The notes under the pieces were generated by a model. The model had not been told where the DNA came from and did not search any database. It saw only the letters and a program-made list of their open reading frames with translations. Below are positions 1 through 15,400 of a stretch of DNA of 64,000 nt, piece after piece (position 1 is the stretch's first letter; each line of letters begins with the position of its first letter). Source of the stretch: Ixodes scapularis (lineage: Eukaryota > Arthropoda > Arachnida > Ixodida > Ixodidae); NCBI RefSeq assembly GCF_016920785.2, contig NW_024609949.1:159382-223381 (forward strand), given 5' to 3'. Position numbers and translations under genes: made by a program.

Positions 1-522
1 GCAGTCGGCCCGAGGGTGACGTGAAATCGCTGTAATTGACATGGAAAGTGCGACTAGAACGAACTTTTCTACCGGGTATATGATAGTTAATAGTTGCAAA
101 GCATGAACATTATTTCAATACATGAAGCAAGCACTTCCTAAAATGAGGTTGGTTAGGGTGGAAAATGTCAATGCCATCTGATTCCAGATGATTGAAGTAG
201 TTTTGCAGTCGGCCCGAGGGTGACGTGAAATCGCTGTAATTGACATGGAAAGTGCGACTAGAACGAACTTTTCTACCGGGTATATGATAGTTAATAGTTG
301 CAAAGCATGAACATTATTTCAATACATGAAGCAAGCACTTCCTAAAATGAGGTTGGTTAGGGTGGAAAATGTCAATGCCATCTGATTCCAGATGATTGAA
401 GTAGTTTTGCAGTCGGCCCGAGGGTGACGTGAAATCGCTGTAATTGACATGGAAAGTGCGACTAGAACGAACTTTTCTACCGGGTATATGATAGTTAATA
501 GTTGCAAAGCATGAACATTATT

Positions 523-3500
523 TCAATACATGAAGCAAGCACTTCCTAAAATGAGGTTGGTTAGGGTGGAAAATGTCAATGCCATCTGATTCCAGATGAT
601 TGAAGTAGTTTTGCAGTCGGCCCGAGGGTGACGTGAAATCGCTGTAATTGACATGGAAAGTGCGACTAGAACGAACTTTTCTACCGGGTATATGATAGTT
701 AATAGTTGCAAAGCATGAACATTATTTCAATACATGAAGCAAGCACTTCCTAAAATGAGGTTGGTTAGGGTGGAAAATGTCAATGCCATCTGATTCCAGA
801 TGATTGAAGTAGTTTTGCAGTCGGCCCGAGGGTGACGTGAAATCGCTGTAATTGACATGGAAAGTGCGACTAGAACGAACTTTTCTACCGGGTATATGAT
901 AGTTAATAGTTGCAAAGCATGAACATTATTTCAATACATGCAGCAAGCACTTCCTAAAATGAGGTTGGTTAGGGTGGAAAATGTCAATGCCATCTGATTC
1001 CAGATGATTGAAGTAGTTTTGCAGTCGGCCCGAGGGTGACGTGAAATCGCTGTAATAGACATGGAAAGTGCGACTAGAACGAACTTTTCTACCGGGTATA
1101 TGATAGTTAATAGTTGCAAAGCATGAACATTATTTCAATACATGAAGCAAGCACTTCCTAAAATGAGGTTGGTTAGGGTGGAAAATGTCAATGCCATCTG
1201 ATTCCAGATGATTGAAGTAGTTTTGCAGTCGGCCGAAGGTGACGTGAAATCGCTTTAATTGACATGGAAAGTGCGACTAGAACGAACTTTTCTACCGGGT
1301 ATATGATAGTTAATAGTTGCAAAGCATGAACATTATTTCAATACATGAAGCAAGCACTTCCTAAAATGAGGTTGGTTAGGGTGGAAAATGTCAATGCCAT
1401 CTGATTCCAGATGATTGAAGTAGTTTTGCAGTCGGCCCGAGGGTGACGTGAAATCGCTGTAATTGACATGGAAAGTGCGACTAGAACGAACTTTTCTACC
1501 GGGTATATGATAGTTAATAGTTGCAAAGCATGAACATTATTTCAATACATGAAGCAAGCACTTCCTAAAATGAGGTTGGTTAGGGTGGAAAATGTCAATG
1601 CCATCTGATTCCAGATGATTGAAGTAGTTTCGCAGTCGGCCCGAGGGTGACGTGAAATCGCTGTAATTGACATGGAAAGTGCGACTAGAACGAACTTTTC
1701 TACCGGGTATATGATAGTTAATAGTTGCAAAGCATGAACATTATTTCAATACATGAAGCAAGCACTTCCTAAAATGAGGTTGGTTAGGCTGGAAAATGTC
1801 AATGCCATCTGATTCCAGATGATTGAAGTAGTTTTGCAGTCGGCCCGAGGGTGACGTGAAATCGCTGTAATTGACATGGAAAGTGCGACTAGAACGAACT
1901 TTTCTACCGGGTATATGATAGTCAATAGTTGCAAAGCATGAACATTATTTCAATACATGAAGCAAGCACTTCCTAAAATGAGGTTGGTTAGGGTGGAAAA
2001 TGTCAATGCCATCTGATTCCAGATGATTGAAGTAGTTTTGCAGTCGGCCCGAGGGTGACGTGAAATCGCTGTAATTGACATGGAAAGTGCGACTAGAACG
2101 AACTTTTCTACCGGGTATATGATAGTTAATAGTTGCAAAGCATGAACATTATTTCAATACATGAAGCAAGCACTTCCTAAAATGAGGTTGGTTAGGGTGG
2201 AAAATGTCAATGCCATCTGATTCCAGATGATTGAAGTAGTTTTGCAGTCGGCCCGAGGGTGACGTGAAATTGCTGTAATTGACATGGAAAGTGCGACTAG
2301 AACGAACTTTTCTACCGGGTATATGATAGTTAATAGTTGCAAAGCATGAACATTATTTCAATACATGAAGCAAGCACTTCCTAAAATGAGGTTGGTTAGG
2401 GTGGAAAATGTCAGTGCCATCTGATTCCAGATGATTGAAGTAGTTTTGCAGTCGGCCCGAGGGTGACGTGAAATCGCTGTAATTGACATGGAAAGTGCGA
2501 CTAGAACGAACTTTTCTACCGGGTATATGATAGTTAATAGTTGCAAATCATGAACATTATTTCAATACATGAAGCAAGCACTTCCTAAAATGAGGTTGGT
2601 TAGGGTGGAAAATGTCAATGCCATCTGATTCCAGATGATTGAAGTAGTTTTGCAGTCGGCCCGAGGGTGACGTGAAATCGCTGTAATTGACATGGAAAGT
2701 GCGACTAGAACGAACTTTTCTACCGGGTATATGATAGTTAATAGTTGCAAAGCATGAACATTATTTCAATACATGAAGCAAGCACTTCCTAAAATGAGGT
2801 TGGTTAGGGTGGAAAATGTCAGTGCCATCTGATTCCAGCTGATTGAAGTAGTTTTGCAGTCGGCCCGAGGATGACGTGAAATCGCTGTAATTGACATGGA
2901 AAGTGCGACTAGAACGAACTTTTCTACCGGGTATATGATAGTTAATAGTTGCAAAGCATGAACATTATTTCAATACATGAAGCAAGCACTTCCTAAAATG
3001 AGGTTGGTTAGGGTGGAAAATGTCAATGCCATCTGATTCCAGATGATTGAAGTAGTTTTGCAGTCGGCCCGAGGGTGACGTGAAATCGCTGTAATTGACA
3101 TGGAAAGTGCGACTAGAACGAACTTTTCTACCGGGTATATGATAGTTAATAGTTGCAAAGCATGAACATTATTTCAATACATGAAGCAAGCACTTCCTAA
3201 AATGAGGTTGGTTAGGGTGGAAAATGTCAATGCCATCTGATTCCAGATGATTGAAGTAGCTTTGCAGTCGGCCCGAGGATGACGTGAAATCGCTGTAATT
3301 GACATGGAAAGTGCGACTAGAACGAACTTTTCTACCGGGTATATGATAGTTAATAGTTGCAAAGCATGAACATTATTTCAATACATGAAGCAAGCACTTC
3401 CTAAAATGAGGTTGGTTAGGGTGGAAAATGTCAATGCCATCTGATTCCAGATGATTGAAGTAGTTTTGCAGTCGGCCCGAGGGTGACGTGAAATCGCTGT

Positions 3501-6500
3501 AATTGACATGGAAAGTGCGACTAGAACGAACTTTTCTACCGGGTATATGATAGTCAATAGTTGCAAAGCATGAACATTATTTCAATACATGAAGCAAGCA
3601 CTTCCTAAAATGAGGTTGGTTAGGGTGGAAAATGTCAATGCCACCTGATTCCAGATGATTGAAGTAGTTTTGCAGTCGGCCCGAGGGTGACGTGAAATCG
3701 CTGTAATTGACATGGAAAGTGCGACTAGAACGAACTTTTCTACCGGGTATATGATAGTTAATAGTTGCAAAGCATGAACATTATTTCAATACATGAAGCA
3801 AGCACTTCCTAAAATGAGGTTGGTTAGGGTGGAAAATGTCAATGCCATCTGATTCCAGATGATTGAAGTAGTTTTGCAGTCGGCCCGAGGATGACGTGAA
3901 ATCGCTGTAATTGACATGGAAAGTGCGACTAGAACGAACTTTTCTACCGGGTATATGATAGTTAATAGTTGCGAAGCATGAACATTATTTCAATACATGA
4001 AGCAAGCACTTCCTAAAATGAGGTTGGCTAGGGTGGAAAATGTCAATGCCATCTGATTCCAGATGATTGAAGTAGTTTTGCAGTCGGCCCGAGGATGACG
4101 TGAAATCGCTGTAATTGACATGGAAAGTGTGACTAGAACGAACTTTTCTACCGGGTATATGATAGTTAATAGTTGCAAAGCATGAACATTATTTCAATAC
4201 ATGAAGCAAGCACTTCCTAAAATGAGGTTGGTTAGGGTGGAAAATGTCAGTGCCATCTGATTCCAGATGATTGAAGTAGTTTTGCAGTCGGCCCGAGGGT
4301 GACGTGAAATCGCTGTAATTGACATGGAAAGTGCGACTAGAACGAACTTTTCTACCGGGTATATGATAGTTAATAGTTGCAAAGCATGAACATTATTTCA
4401 ATACATGAAGCAAGCACTTCCTAAAATGAGGTTGGTTAGGGTGGAAAATGTCAATGCCATCTGATTCCAGATGATTGAAGTAGTTTTGCAGTCGGCCCGA
4501 GGGTGACGTGAAATCGCTGTAATTGACATGGAAAGTGCGACTAGAACGAACTTTTCTACCGGGTATATGATAGTTAAAAGTTGCAAAGCATGAACATTAT
4601 TTCAATACATGAAGCAAGCACTTCCTAAAATGAGGTTGGTTAGGGTGGAAAATGTCAGTGCCATCTGATTCCAGATGATTGAAGTAGTTTTGCAGTCGGC
4701 CCGAGGGTGACGTGAAATCGCTGTAATTGACATGGAAAGTGCGACTAGAACGAACTTTTCTACCGGGTATATGATAGTTAATAGTTGCAAAGCATGAACA
4801 TTATTTCAATACATGAAGCAAGCACTTCCTAAAATGAGGTTGGTTAGGGTGGAAAATGTCAATGCCATCTGATTCCAGATGATTGAAGTAGTTTTGCAGT
4901 CGGCCCGAGGGTGACGTGAAATCGCTGTAATTGACATGGAAAGTGCGACTAGAACGAACTTTTCTACCGGGTATATGATAGTTAATAGTTGCAAAGCATG
5001 AACATTATTTCAATACATGAAGCAAGCACTTCCTAAAATGAGGTTGGTTAGGGTGGAAAATGTCAATGCCATCTGATTCCAGATGATTGAAGTAGTTTTG
5101 CAGTCGGCCCGAGGGTGACGTGAAATCGCTGTAATTGACATGGAAAGTGCGACTAGAACGAACTTTTCTACCGGGTATATGATAGTTAATAGTTGCAAAG
5201 CATGAACATTATTTCAATACATGCAGCAAGCACTTCCTAAAATGAGGTTGGTTAGGGTGGAAAATGTCAATGCCATCTGATTCCAGATGATTGAAGTAGT
5301 TTTGCAGTCGGCCCGAGGGTGACGTGAAATCGCTGTAATAGACATGGAAAGTGCGACTAGAACGAACTTTTCTACCGGGTATATGATAGTTAATAGTTGC
5401 AAAGCATGAACATTATTTCAATACATGAAGCAAGCACTTCCTAAAATGAGGTTGGTTAGGGTGGAAAATGTCAATGCCATCTGATTCCAGATGATTGAAG
5501 TAGTTTTGCAGTCGGCCGAAGGTGACGTGAAATCGCTTTAATTGACATGGAAAGTGCGACTAGAACGAACTTTTCTACCGGGTATATGATAGTTAATAGT
5601 TGCAAAGCATGAACATTATTTCAATACATGAAGCAAGCACTTCCTAAAATGAGGTTGGTTAGGGTGGAAAATGTCAATGCCATCTGATTCCAGATGATTG
5701 AAGTAGTTTTGCAGTCGGCCCGAGGGTGACGTGAAATCGCTGTAATTGACATGGAAAGTGCGACTAGAACGAACTTTTCTACCGGGTATATGATAGTTAA
5801 TAGTTGCAAAGCATGAACATTATTTCAATACATGAAGCAAGCACTTCCTAAAATGAGGTTGGTTAGGGTGGAAAATGTCAATGCCATCTGATTCCAGATG
5901 ATTGAAGTAGTTTTGCAGTCGGCCCGAGGGTGACGTGAAATCGCTGTAATTGACATGGAAAGTGCGACTAGAACGAACTTTTCTACCGGGTGTATGATAG
6001 TTAATAGTTGCAAAGCATGAACATTATTTCAATACATGAAGCAAGCACTTCCTAAAATGAGGTTGGTTAGGCTGGAAAATGTCAATGCCATCTGATTCCA
6101 GATGATTGAAGTAGTTTTGCAGTCGGCCCGAGGGTGACGTGAAATCGCTGTAATTGACATGGAAAGTGCGACTAGAACGAACTTTTCTACCGGGTATATG
6201 ATAGTCAATAGTTGCAAAGCATGAACATTATTTCAATACATGAAGCAAGCACTTCCTAAAATGAGGTTGGTTAGGGTGGAAAATGTCAATGCCATCTGAT
6301 TCCAGATGATTGAAGTAGTTTTGCAGTCGGCCCGAGGGTGACGTGAAATCGCTGTAATTGACATGGAAAGTGCGACTAGAACGAACTTTTCTACCGGGTA
6401 TATGATAGTTAATAGTTGCAAAGCATGAACATTATTTCAATACATGAAGCAAGCACTTCCTAAAATGAGGTTGGTTAGGGTGGAAAATGTCAATGCCATC

Positions 6501-9088
6501 TGATTCCAGATGATTGAAGTAGTTTTGCAGTCGGCCCGAGGGTGACGTGAAATTGCTGTAATTGACATGGAAAGTGCGACTAGAACGAACTTTTCTACCG
6601 GGTATATGATAGTTAATAGTTGCAAAGCATGAACATTATTTCAATACATGAAGCAAGCACTTCCTAAAATGAGGTTGGTTAGGGTGGAAAATGTCAGTGC
6701 CATCTGATTCCAGATGATTGAAGTAGTTTTGCAGTCGGCCCGAGGGTGACGTGAAATCGCTGTAATTGACATGGAAAGTGCGACTAGAACGAACTTTTCT
6801 ACCGGGTATATGATAGTTAATAGTTGCAAATCATGAACATTATTTCAATACATGAAGCAAGCACTTCCTAAAATGAGGTTGGTTAGGGTGGAAAATGTCA
6901 ATGCCATCTGATTCCAGATGATTGAAGTAGTTTTGCAGTCGGCCCGAGGGTGACGTGAAATCGCTGTAATTGACATGGAAAGTGCGACTAGAACGAACTT
7001 TTCTACCGGGTATATGATAGTTAATAGTTGCAAAGCATGAACATTATTTCAATACATGAAGCAAGCACTTCCTAAAATGAGGTTGGTTAGGGTGGAAAAT
7101 GTCAGTGCCATCTGATTCCAGCTGATTGAAGTAGTTTTGCAGTCGGCCCGAGGATGACGTGAAATCGCTGTAATTGACATGGAAAGTGCGACTAGAACGA
7201 ACTTTTCTACCGGGTATATGATAGTTAATAGTTGCAAAGCATGAACATTATTTCAATACATGAAGCAAGCACTTCCTAAAATGAGGTTGGTTAGGGTGGA
7301 AAATGTCAATGCCATCTGATTCCAGATGATTGAAGTAGTTTTGCAGTCGGCCCGAGGGTGACGTGAAATCGCTGTAATTGACATGGAAAGTGCGACTAGA
7401 ACGAACTTTTCTACCGGGTATATGATAGTTAATAGTTGCAAAGCATGAACATTATTTCAATACATGAAGCAAGCACTTCCTAAAATGAGGTTGGTTAGGG
7501 TGGAAAATGTCAATGCCATCTGATTCCAGATGATTGAAGTAGCTTTGCAGTCGGCCCGAGGATGACGTGAAATCGCTGTAATTGACATGGAAAGTGCGAC
7601 TAGAACGAACTTTTCTACCGGGTATATGATAGTTAATAGTTGCAAAGCATGAACATTATTTCAATACATGAAGCAAGCACTTCCTAAAATGAGGTTGGTT
7701 AGGGTGGAAAATGTCAATGCCATCTGATTCCAGATGATTGAAGTAGTTTTGCAGTCGGCCCGAGGGTGACGTGAAATCGCTGTAATTGACATGGAAAGTG
7801 CGACTAGAACGAACTTTTCTACCGGGTATATGATAGTCAATAGTTGCAAAGCATGAACATTATTTCAATACATGAAGCAAGCACTTCCTAAAATGAGGTT
7901 GGTTAGGGTGGAAAATGTCAATGCCACCTGATTCCAGATGATTGAAGTAGTTTTGCAGTCGGCCCGAGGGTGACGTGAAATCGCTGTAATTGACATGGAA
8001 AGTGCGACTAGAACGAACTTTTCTACCGGGTATATGATAGTTAATAGTTGCAAAGCATGAACATTATTTCAATACATGAAGCAAGCACTTCCTAAAATGA
8101 GGTTGGTTAGGGTGGAAAATGTCAATGCCATCTGATTCCAGATGATTGAAGTAGTTTTGCAGTCGGCCCGAGGATGACGTGAAATCGCTGTAATTGACAT
8201 GGAAAGTGCGACTAGAACGAACTTTTCTACCGGGTATATGATAGTTAATAGTTGCGAAGCATGAACATTATTTCAATACATGAAGCAAGCACTTCCTAAA
8301 ATGAGGTTGGCTAGGGTGGAAAATGTCAATGCCATCTGATTCCAGATGATTGAAGTAGTTTTGCAGTCGGCCCGAGGATGACGTGAAATCGCTGTAATTG
8401 ACATGGAAAGTGCGACTAGAACGAACTTTTCTACCGGGTATATGATAGTTAATAGTTGCAAAGCATGAACATTATTTCAATACATGAAGCAAGCACTTCC
8501 TAAAATGAGGTTGGTTAGGGTGGAAAATGTCAGTGCCATCTGATTCCAGATGATTGAAGTAGTTTTGCAGTCGGCCCGAGGGTGACGTGAAATCGCTGTA
8601 ATTGACATGGAAAGTGCGACTAGAACGAACTTTTCTACCGGGTATATGATAGTTAATAGTTGCAAAGCATGAACATTATTTCAATACATGAAGCAAGCAC
8701 TTCCTAAAATGAGGTTGGTTAGGGTGGAAAATGTCAATGCCATCTGATTCCAGATGATTGAAGTAGTTTTGCAGTCGGCCCGAGGGTGACGTGAAATCGC
8801 TGTAATTGACATGGAAAGTGCGACTAGAACGAACTTTTCTACCGGGTATATGATAGTTAAAAGTTGCAAAGCATGAACATTATTTCAATACATGAAGCAA
8901 GCACTTCCTAAAATGAGGTTGGTTAGGGTGGAAAATGTCAGTGCCATCTGATTCCAGATGATTGAAGTAGTTTTGCAGTCGGCCCGAGGGTGACGTGAAA
9001 TCGCTGTAATTGACATGGAAAGTGCGACTAGAACGAACTTTTCTACCGGGTATATGATAGTTAATAGTTGCAAAGCATGAACATTATT
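523..9088. repeat. Higher-order repeat: two copies of a 21-monomer (4283-bp) unit
   Basis: Rare monomer variants recur exactly 4283 bp apart. Examples are the catgcagc variant (about 931 and 5214), aggctgg (1746, 6029), ccagctgatt (2766, 7049), gtagctttg (3174, 7457), ccacctgatt (3582, 7865), gttggctagg (3990, 8273) and the 203-bp marker monomer (1134, 5417). The unit is 21 x 204 minus 1. The variant match fails before 523 and after about 9088, so two adjacent copies are present. Confidence 0.9.
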
Positions 9089-9496
9089 TCAATACATGAA
9101 GCAAGCACTTCCTAAAATGAGGTTGGTTAGGGTGGAAAATGTCAATGCCATCTGATTCCAGATGATTGAAGTAGTTTTGCAGTCGGCCCGAGGGTGACGT
9201 GAAATCGCTGTAATTGACATGGAAAGTGCGACTAGAACGAACATTTCTACCGGGTATATGATAGTTAATAGTTGCAAAGCATGAACATTATTTCAATACA
9301 TGAAGCAACAACTTCCTAAAATGAGGTTGGTTAGGGTGGAAAATGTCAATGCCATCTGATTCCAGATGATTGAAGTAGTTTTGCAGTCGGCCCGAGGGTG
9401 ACGTGAAATCGCTGTAATTGACATGGAAAGTGCGACTAGAACGAACTTTTCTACCGGGTATATGATAGTTAATAGTTGCAAAGCATGAACATTATT

Positions 9497-12400
9497 TCAA
9501 TACATGAAGCAAGCACTTCCTAAAATGAGGTTGGTTAGGGTGGAAAATGTCAATGCCATCTGATTCCAGATGATTGAAGTAGTTTTGCAGTCGGCCCGAG
9601 GGTGACGTGAAATCGCTGTAATTGACATGGAAAGTGCGACTAGAACGAACTTTTCTACCGGGTATATGATAGTTAATAGTTGCAAAGCATGAACATTATT
9701 TCAATACATGAAGCAAGCACTTCCTAAAATGAAGTTGGTTAGGGTGGAAAATGTCAATGCCATCTGATTCCAGATGATTGAAGTAGTTTTGCAGTCGGCC
9801 CGAGGGTGACGTGAAATCGCTGTAATTGACATGGAAAGTGCGACTAGAACGAACTTTTCTACCGGGTATATGATAGTTAATAGTTGCAAAGCATGAACAT
9901 TATTTCAATACATGAAGCAAGCACTTCCTTAAATGAGGTTGGTTAGGGTGGAAAATGTCAATGCCATCTGATTCCAGATGATTGAAGTAGTTTTGCAGTC
10001 GGCCCGAGGGTGACGTGAAATCGCTGTAATTGACATGGAAAGTGCGACTAGAACGAACTTTTCTACCGGGTATATGATAGTTAATAGTTGCAAAGCATGA
10101 ACATTATTTCAATACATGAAGCAAGCACTTCCTAAAATGAGGTTGGTTAGGCTGGAAAATGTCAATGCCATCTGATTCCAGATGATTGAAGTAGTTTTGC
10201 AGTCGGCCCGAGGGTGACGTGAAATCGCTGTAATTGACATGGAAAGTGCGACTAGAACGAACTTTTCTACCGGGTATATGATAGTTAATAGTTGCAAAGC
10301 ATGAACATTATTTCAATACATGAAGCAAGCACTTCCTAAAATGAGGTTGGTTAGGGTGGAAAATGTCAATGCCATCTGATTCCAGATGATTGAAGTAGTT
10401 TTGCAGTCGGCCCGAGGGTGACGTGAAATCGCTGTAATTGACATGGAAAGTGCGACTAGAACGAACTTTTCTACCGGGTATATGATAGTTAATAGTTGCA
10501 AAGCATGAACATTATTTCAATACATGAAGCAAGCACTTCCTAAAATGAGGTTGGTTAGGGTGGAAAATGTCAATGCCATCTGATTCCAGATGATTGAAGT
10601 AGTTTTGCAGTCGGCCCGAGGGTGACGTGAAATCGCTGTAATTGACATGGAAAGTGCGACTAGAACGAACTTTTCTACCGGGTATATGATAGTTAATAGT
10701 TGCAAAGCATGAACATTATTTCAATACATGAAGCAAGCACTTCCTAAAATGAGGTTGGTTAGGGTGGAAAATGTCAATGCCATCTGATTCCAGATGATTG
10801 AAGTAGTTTTGCAGTCGGCCCGAGGGTGACGTGAAATCGCTGTAATTGACATGGAAAGTGCGACTAGAACGAACTTTTCTACCGGGTATATGATAGTTAA
10901 TAGTTGCAAAGCATGAACATTATTTCAATACATGAAGCAAGCACTTCCTAAAATGAGGTTGGTTAGGGTGGAAAATGTCCATGCCATCTGATTCCAGATG
11001 ATTGAAGTAGTTTTGCAGTCGGCCCGAGGGTGACGTGAAATCGCTGTAGTTGACATGGAAAGTGCGACTAGAACGAACTTTTCTACCGGGTATATGATAG
11101 TTTATAGTTGCAAAGCATGAACATTATTTCAATACATGAAGCAAGCACTTCCTAAAATGAGGTTGGTTAGGGTGGAAAATGTCAATGCCATCTGATTCCA
11201 GATGATTGAAGTAGTTTTGCAGTCGGCCCGAGGGTGACGTGAAATCGCTGTAATTGACATGGAAAGTGCGACTAGAACGAACTTTTCTACCGGGTATATG
11301 ATAGTTAATAGTTGCAAAGCATGAACATTATTTCAATACATGAAGCAAGCACTTCCTAAAATGAGGTTGGTTAGGGTGGAAAATGTCAATGCCATCTGAT
11401 TCCAGATGATTGAAGTAGTTTTGCAGTCGGCCCGAGGGTGACGTGAAATCGCTGTAATTGACATGGAAAGTGCGACTAGAACGAACTTTTCTACCGGGTA
11501 TATGATAGTTAATAGTTGCAAAGCATGAACATTATTTCAATACATGAAGCAAGCACTTCCTAAAATGAGGTTGGTTAGGGTGGAAAATGTCAATGCCATC
11601 TGATTCCAGATGATTGAAGTAGTTTTGCAGTCGGCCCGAGGGTGACGTGAAATCGCTGTAATTGACATGGAAAGTGTGGCTAGAACGAACTTTTCTACCG
11701 GGTATATGATAGTTAATAGTTGCAAAGCATGAACATTATTTCAATACATGAAGCAAGCACTTCCTAAAATGAGGTTGGTTAGGGTGGAAAATGTCAATGC
11801 CATCTGATTCCAGATGATTGAAGTAGTTTTGCAGTTGGCCGAAGGTGACGTGAAATCGCTTTAATTGACATGGAAAGTGCGACTAGAACGAACTTTTCTA
11901 CCGGGTATATGATAGTTAATAGTTGCAAAGCATGAACATTATTTCAATACATGAAGCAAGCACTTCCTAAAATGAGGTTGGTTAGGATGGAAAATGTCAG
12001 TGCCATCTGATTCCAGATGATTGAAGTAGTTTTGCAGTCGGCACGAGGGTGACGTGAAATCGCTGTAATTGACATGGAAAGTGCGACTAGAACGAACTTT
12101 TCTACCGGGTATATGATAGTTAATAGTTGCAAAGCATGAACATTATTTCAATACATGAAGCAAGCACTTCCTAAAATGAGGTTGGTTAGGGTGGAAAATG
12201 TCAGTGCCATCTGATTCCAGATGATTGAAGTAGTTTTGCAGTCGGCCCGAGGGTGACGTGAAATCGCTGTAATTGACATGGAAAGTGCGACTAGAACGAA
12301 CTTTTCTCCCGGGTATATGATAGTTAATAGTTGCAAAGCATGAACATTATTTCAATACATGAAGCAAGCACTTCCTAAAATGAGGTTGGTTAGGGTGGAA

Positions 12401-15400
12401 AATGTAAGTGCCATCTGATTCCAGATGATTGAAGTAGTTTTGCAGTCGGCCCGAGGGTGACGTGAAATCGCTGTAATTGACATGGAAAGTGCGACTAGAA
12501 CGAACTTTTCTACCCGGTATATGATAGTTAATAGTTGCAAAGCATGAACATTATTTCAATACATGAAGCAAGCACTTCCTAAAATGAGGTTGGTTAGGGT
12601 GGAAAATGTCAATGCCATCTGATTCCAGATGATTGAAGTAGTTTTGCAGTCGGCCCGAGGGTGACGTGAAATCGCTGTAATTGACATGGAAAGTGCGACT
12701 AGAACGAACTTTTCTACCGGGTATATGATAGTTAATAGTTGCAAAGCATGAACATTATTTCAATACATGAAGCAAGCACTTCCTAAAATGAAGTTGGTTA
12801 GGGTGGAAAATGTCAATGCCATCTGATTCCAGATGATTGAAGTAGTTTTGCAGTCGGCCCGAGGGTGACGTGAAATCGCTGTAATTGACATGGAAAGTGC
12901 GACTAGAACGAACTTTTCTACCGGGTATATGATAGTTAATAGTTGCAAAGCATGAACATTATTTCAATACATGAAGCAAGCACTTCCTTAAATGAGGTTG
13001 GTTAGGGTGGAAAATGTCAATGCCACCTGATTCCAGATGATTGAAGTAGCTTTGCAGTCGGCCCGAGGGTGACGTGAAATCGCTGTAATTGACATGGAAA
13101 GTGCGACTAGAACGAACTTTTCTACCGGGTATATGATAGTTAATAGTTGCAAAGCATGAACATTATTTCAATACATGAAGCAAGCACTTCCTAAAATCAG
13201 GTTGGTTAGGCTGGAATATGTCAATGCCATCTGATTCCAGATGATTGAAGTAGTTTTGCAGTCGGCCCGAGGGTGACGTGAAATCGCTGTAATTGACATG
13301 GAAAGTGCGACTAGAACGAACTTTTCTACCGGGTATATGATAGTTAATAGTTGCAAAGCATGAACATTATTTCAATACATGAAGCAAGCACTTCCTAAAA
13401 TGAGGTTGGTTAGGGTGGAAAATGTCAATGCCATCTGATTCCAGATGATTGAAGTAGTTTTGCAGTCGGCCCGAGGGTGACGTGAAATCGCTGTAATTGA
13501 CATGGAAAGTGCGACTAGAACGAACTTTTCTACCGGGTATATGATAGTTAATAGTTGCAAAGCATGAACATTATTTCAATACATGAAGCAAGCACTTCCT
13601 AAAATGAGGTTGGTTAGGGTGGAAAATGTCAATGCCATCTGATTCCAGATGATTGAAGTAGTTTTGCAGTCGGCCCGAGGGTGACGTGAAATCGCTGTAA
13701 TTGACATGGAAAGTGCGACTAGAACGAACTTTTCTACCGGGTATATGATAGTTAATAGTTGCAAAGCATTAACATTATTTCAATACATGAAGCAAGCACT
13801 TCCTGAAATGAGGTTGGTTAGGGTGGAAAATGTCAATGCCATCTGATTCCAGATGATTGAAGTAGTTTTGCAGTCGGCCCGAGGGTGACGTGAAATCGCT
13901 GTAATTGACATGGAAAGTGCGACTAGAACGAACTTTTCTACCGGGTATATGATAGTTAATAGTTGCAAAGCATGAACATTATTTCAATACATGAAGCAAG
14001 CACTTCCTAAAATGAGGTTGGTTAGGGTGGAAAATGTCAATGCCATCTGATTCCAGATGATTGAAGTAGTTTTGCAGTCGGCCCGAGGGTGACGTGAAAT
14101 CGCTGTAATTGACATGGAAAGTGCGACTAGAACGAACTTTTCTACCGGGTATATGATAGTTAATAGTTGCAAAGCATGAACATTATTTCAATACATGAAG
14201 CAAGCACTTCCTAAAATGAGGTTGGTTAGGGTGGAAAATGTCAATGCCATCTGATTCCAGATGATTGAAGTAGTTTTGCAGTCGGCCCGAGGGTGACGTG
14301 AAATCGCTGTAATTGACATGGAAAGTGCGACTAGAACGAACTTTTCTACCGGGTATATGATAGTTAATAGTTGCAAAGCGTGAACATTATTTCAATACAT
14401 GAAGCAAGCACTTCCTAAAATGAGGTTGGTTAGGGTGGAAAATGTCAATGCCATCTGATTCCAGATGATTGAAGTAGTTTTGCAGTCGGCCCGAGGGTGA
14501 CGTGAAATCGCTGTAATTGACATGGAAAGTGCGACTAGAACGAACTTTTCTACCGGGTATATGATAGTTAATAGTTGCAAAGCATGAACATTATTTCAAT
14601 ACATGAAGCAAGCACTTCCTAAAATGAGGTTGGTTAGGGTGGAAAATGTCAATGCCATCTGATTCCAGATGATTGAAGTAGTTTTGCAGTCGGCCCGAGG
14701 GTGACGTGAAATCGCTGTAATTGACATGGAAAGTGCGACTAGAACGAACTTTTCTACCGGGTATATGATAGTTAATAGTTGCAAAGCATGAACATTATTT
14801 CAATACATGAAGCAAGCACTTCCTAAAATGAGGTTGGTTAGGGTGGAAAATGTCAATGCCATCTGATTCCAGATGATTGAAGTAGTTTTGCAGTCGGCCG
14901 AAGGTGACGTGAAATCGCTTTAATTGACATGGAAAGTGCGACTAGAACGAACTTTTCTACCGGGTATATGATAGTTAATAGTTGCAAAGCATGAACATTG
15001 TTTCAATACATGAAGCAAGCTCTTCCTAAAATGAGGTTGGTTAGGATGGAAAATGTCAGTGCCATCTGATTCCAGATGATTGAAGTAGTTTTGCAGTCGG
15101 CCCGAGGGTGACGTGAAATCGCTGTAATTGACATGGAAAGTGCGACTAGAACGAACTTTTCTACCGGGTATATGATAGTTAATAGTTGCAAAGCATGAAC
15201 ATTATTTCAATACATGAAGCAAGCACTTCCTAAAATGAGGTTGGTTAGGGTGGAAAATGTCAGTGCCGTCTGATTCCAGATGATTGAAGTAGTTTTGCAG
15301 TCGGCCCGAGGGTGACGTGAAATCGCTGTAATTGACATGGAAAGTGCGACTAGAACGAACTTTTCTACCGGGTATATGATAGTTAATAGTTGCAAAGCAT

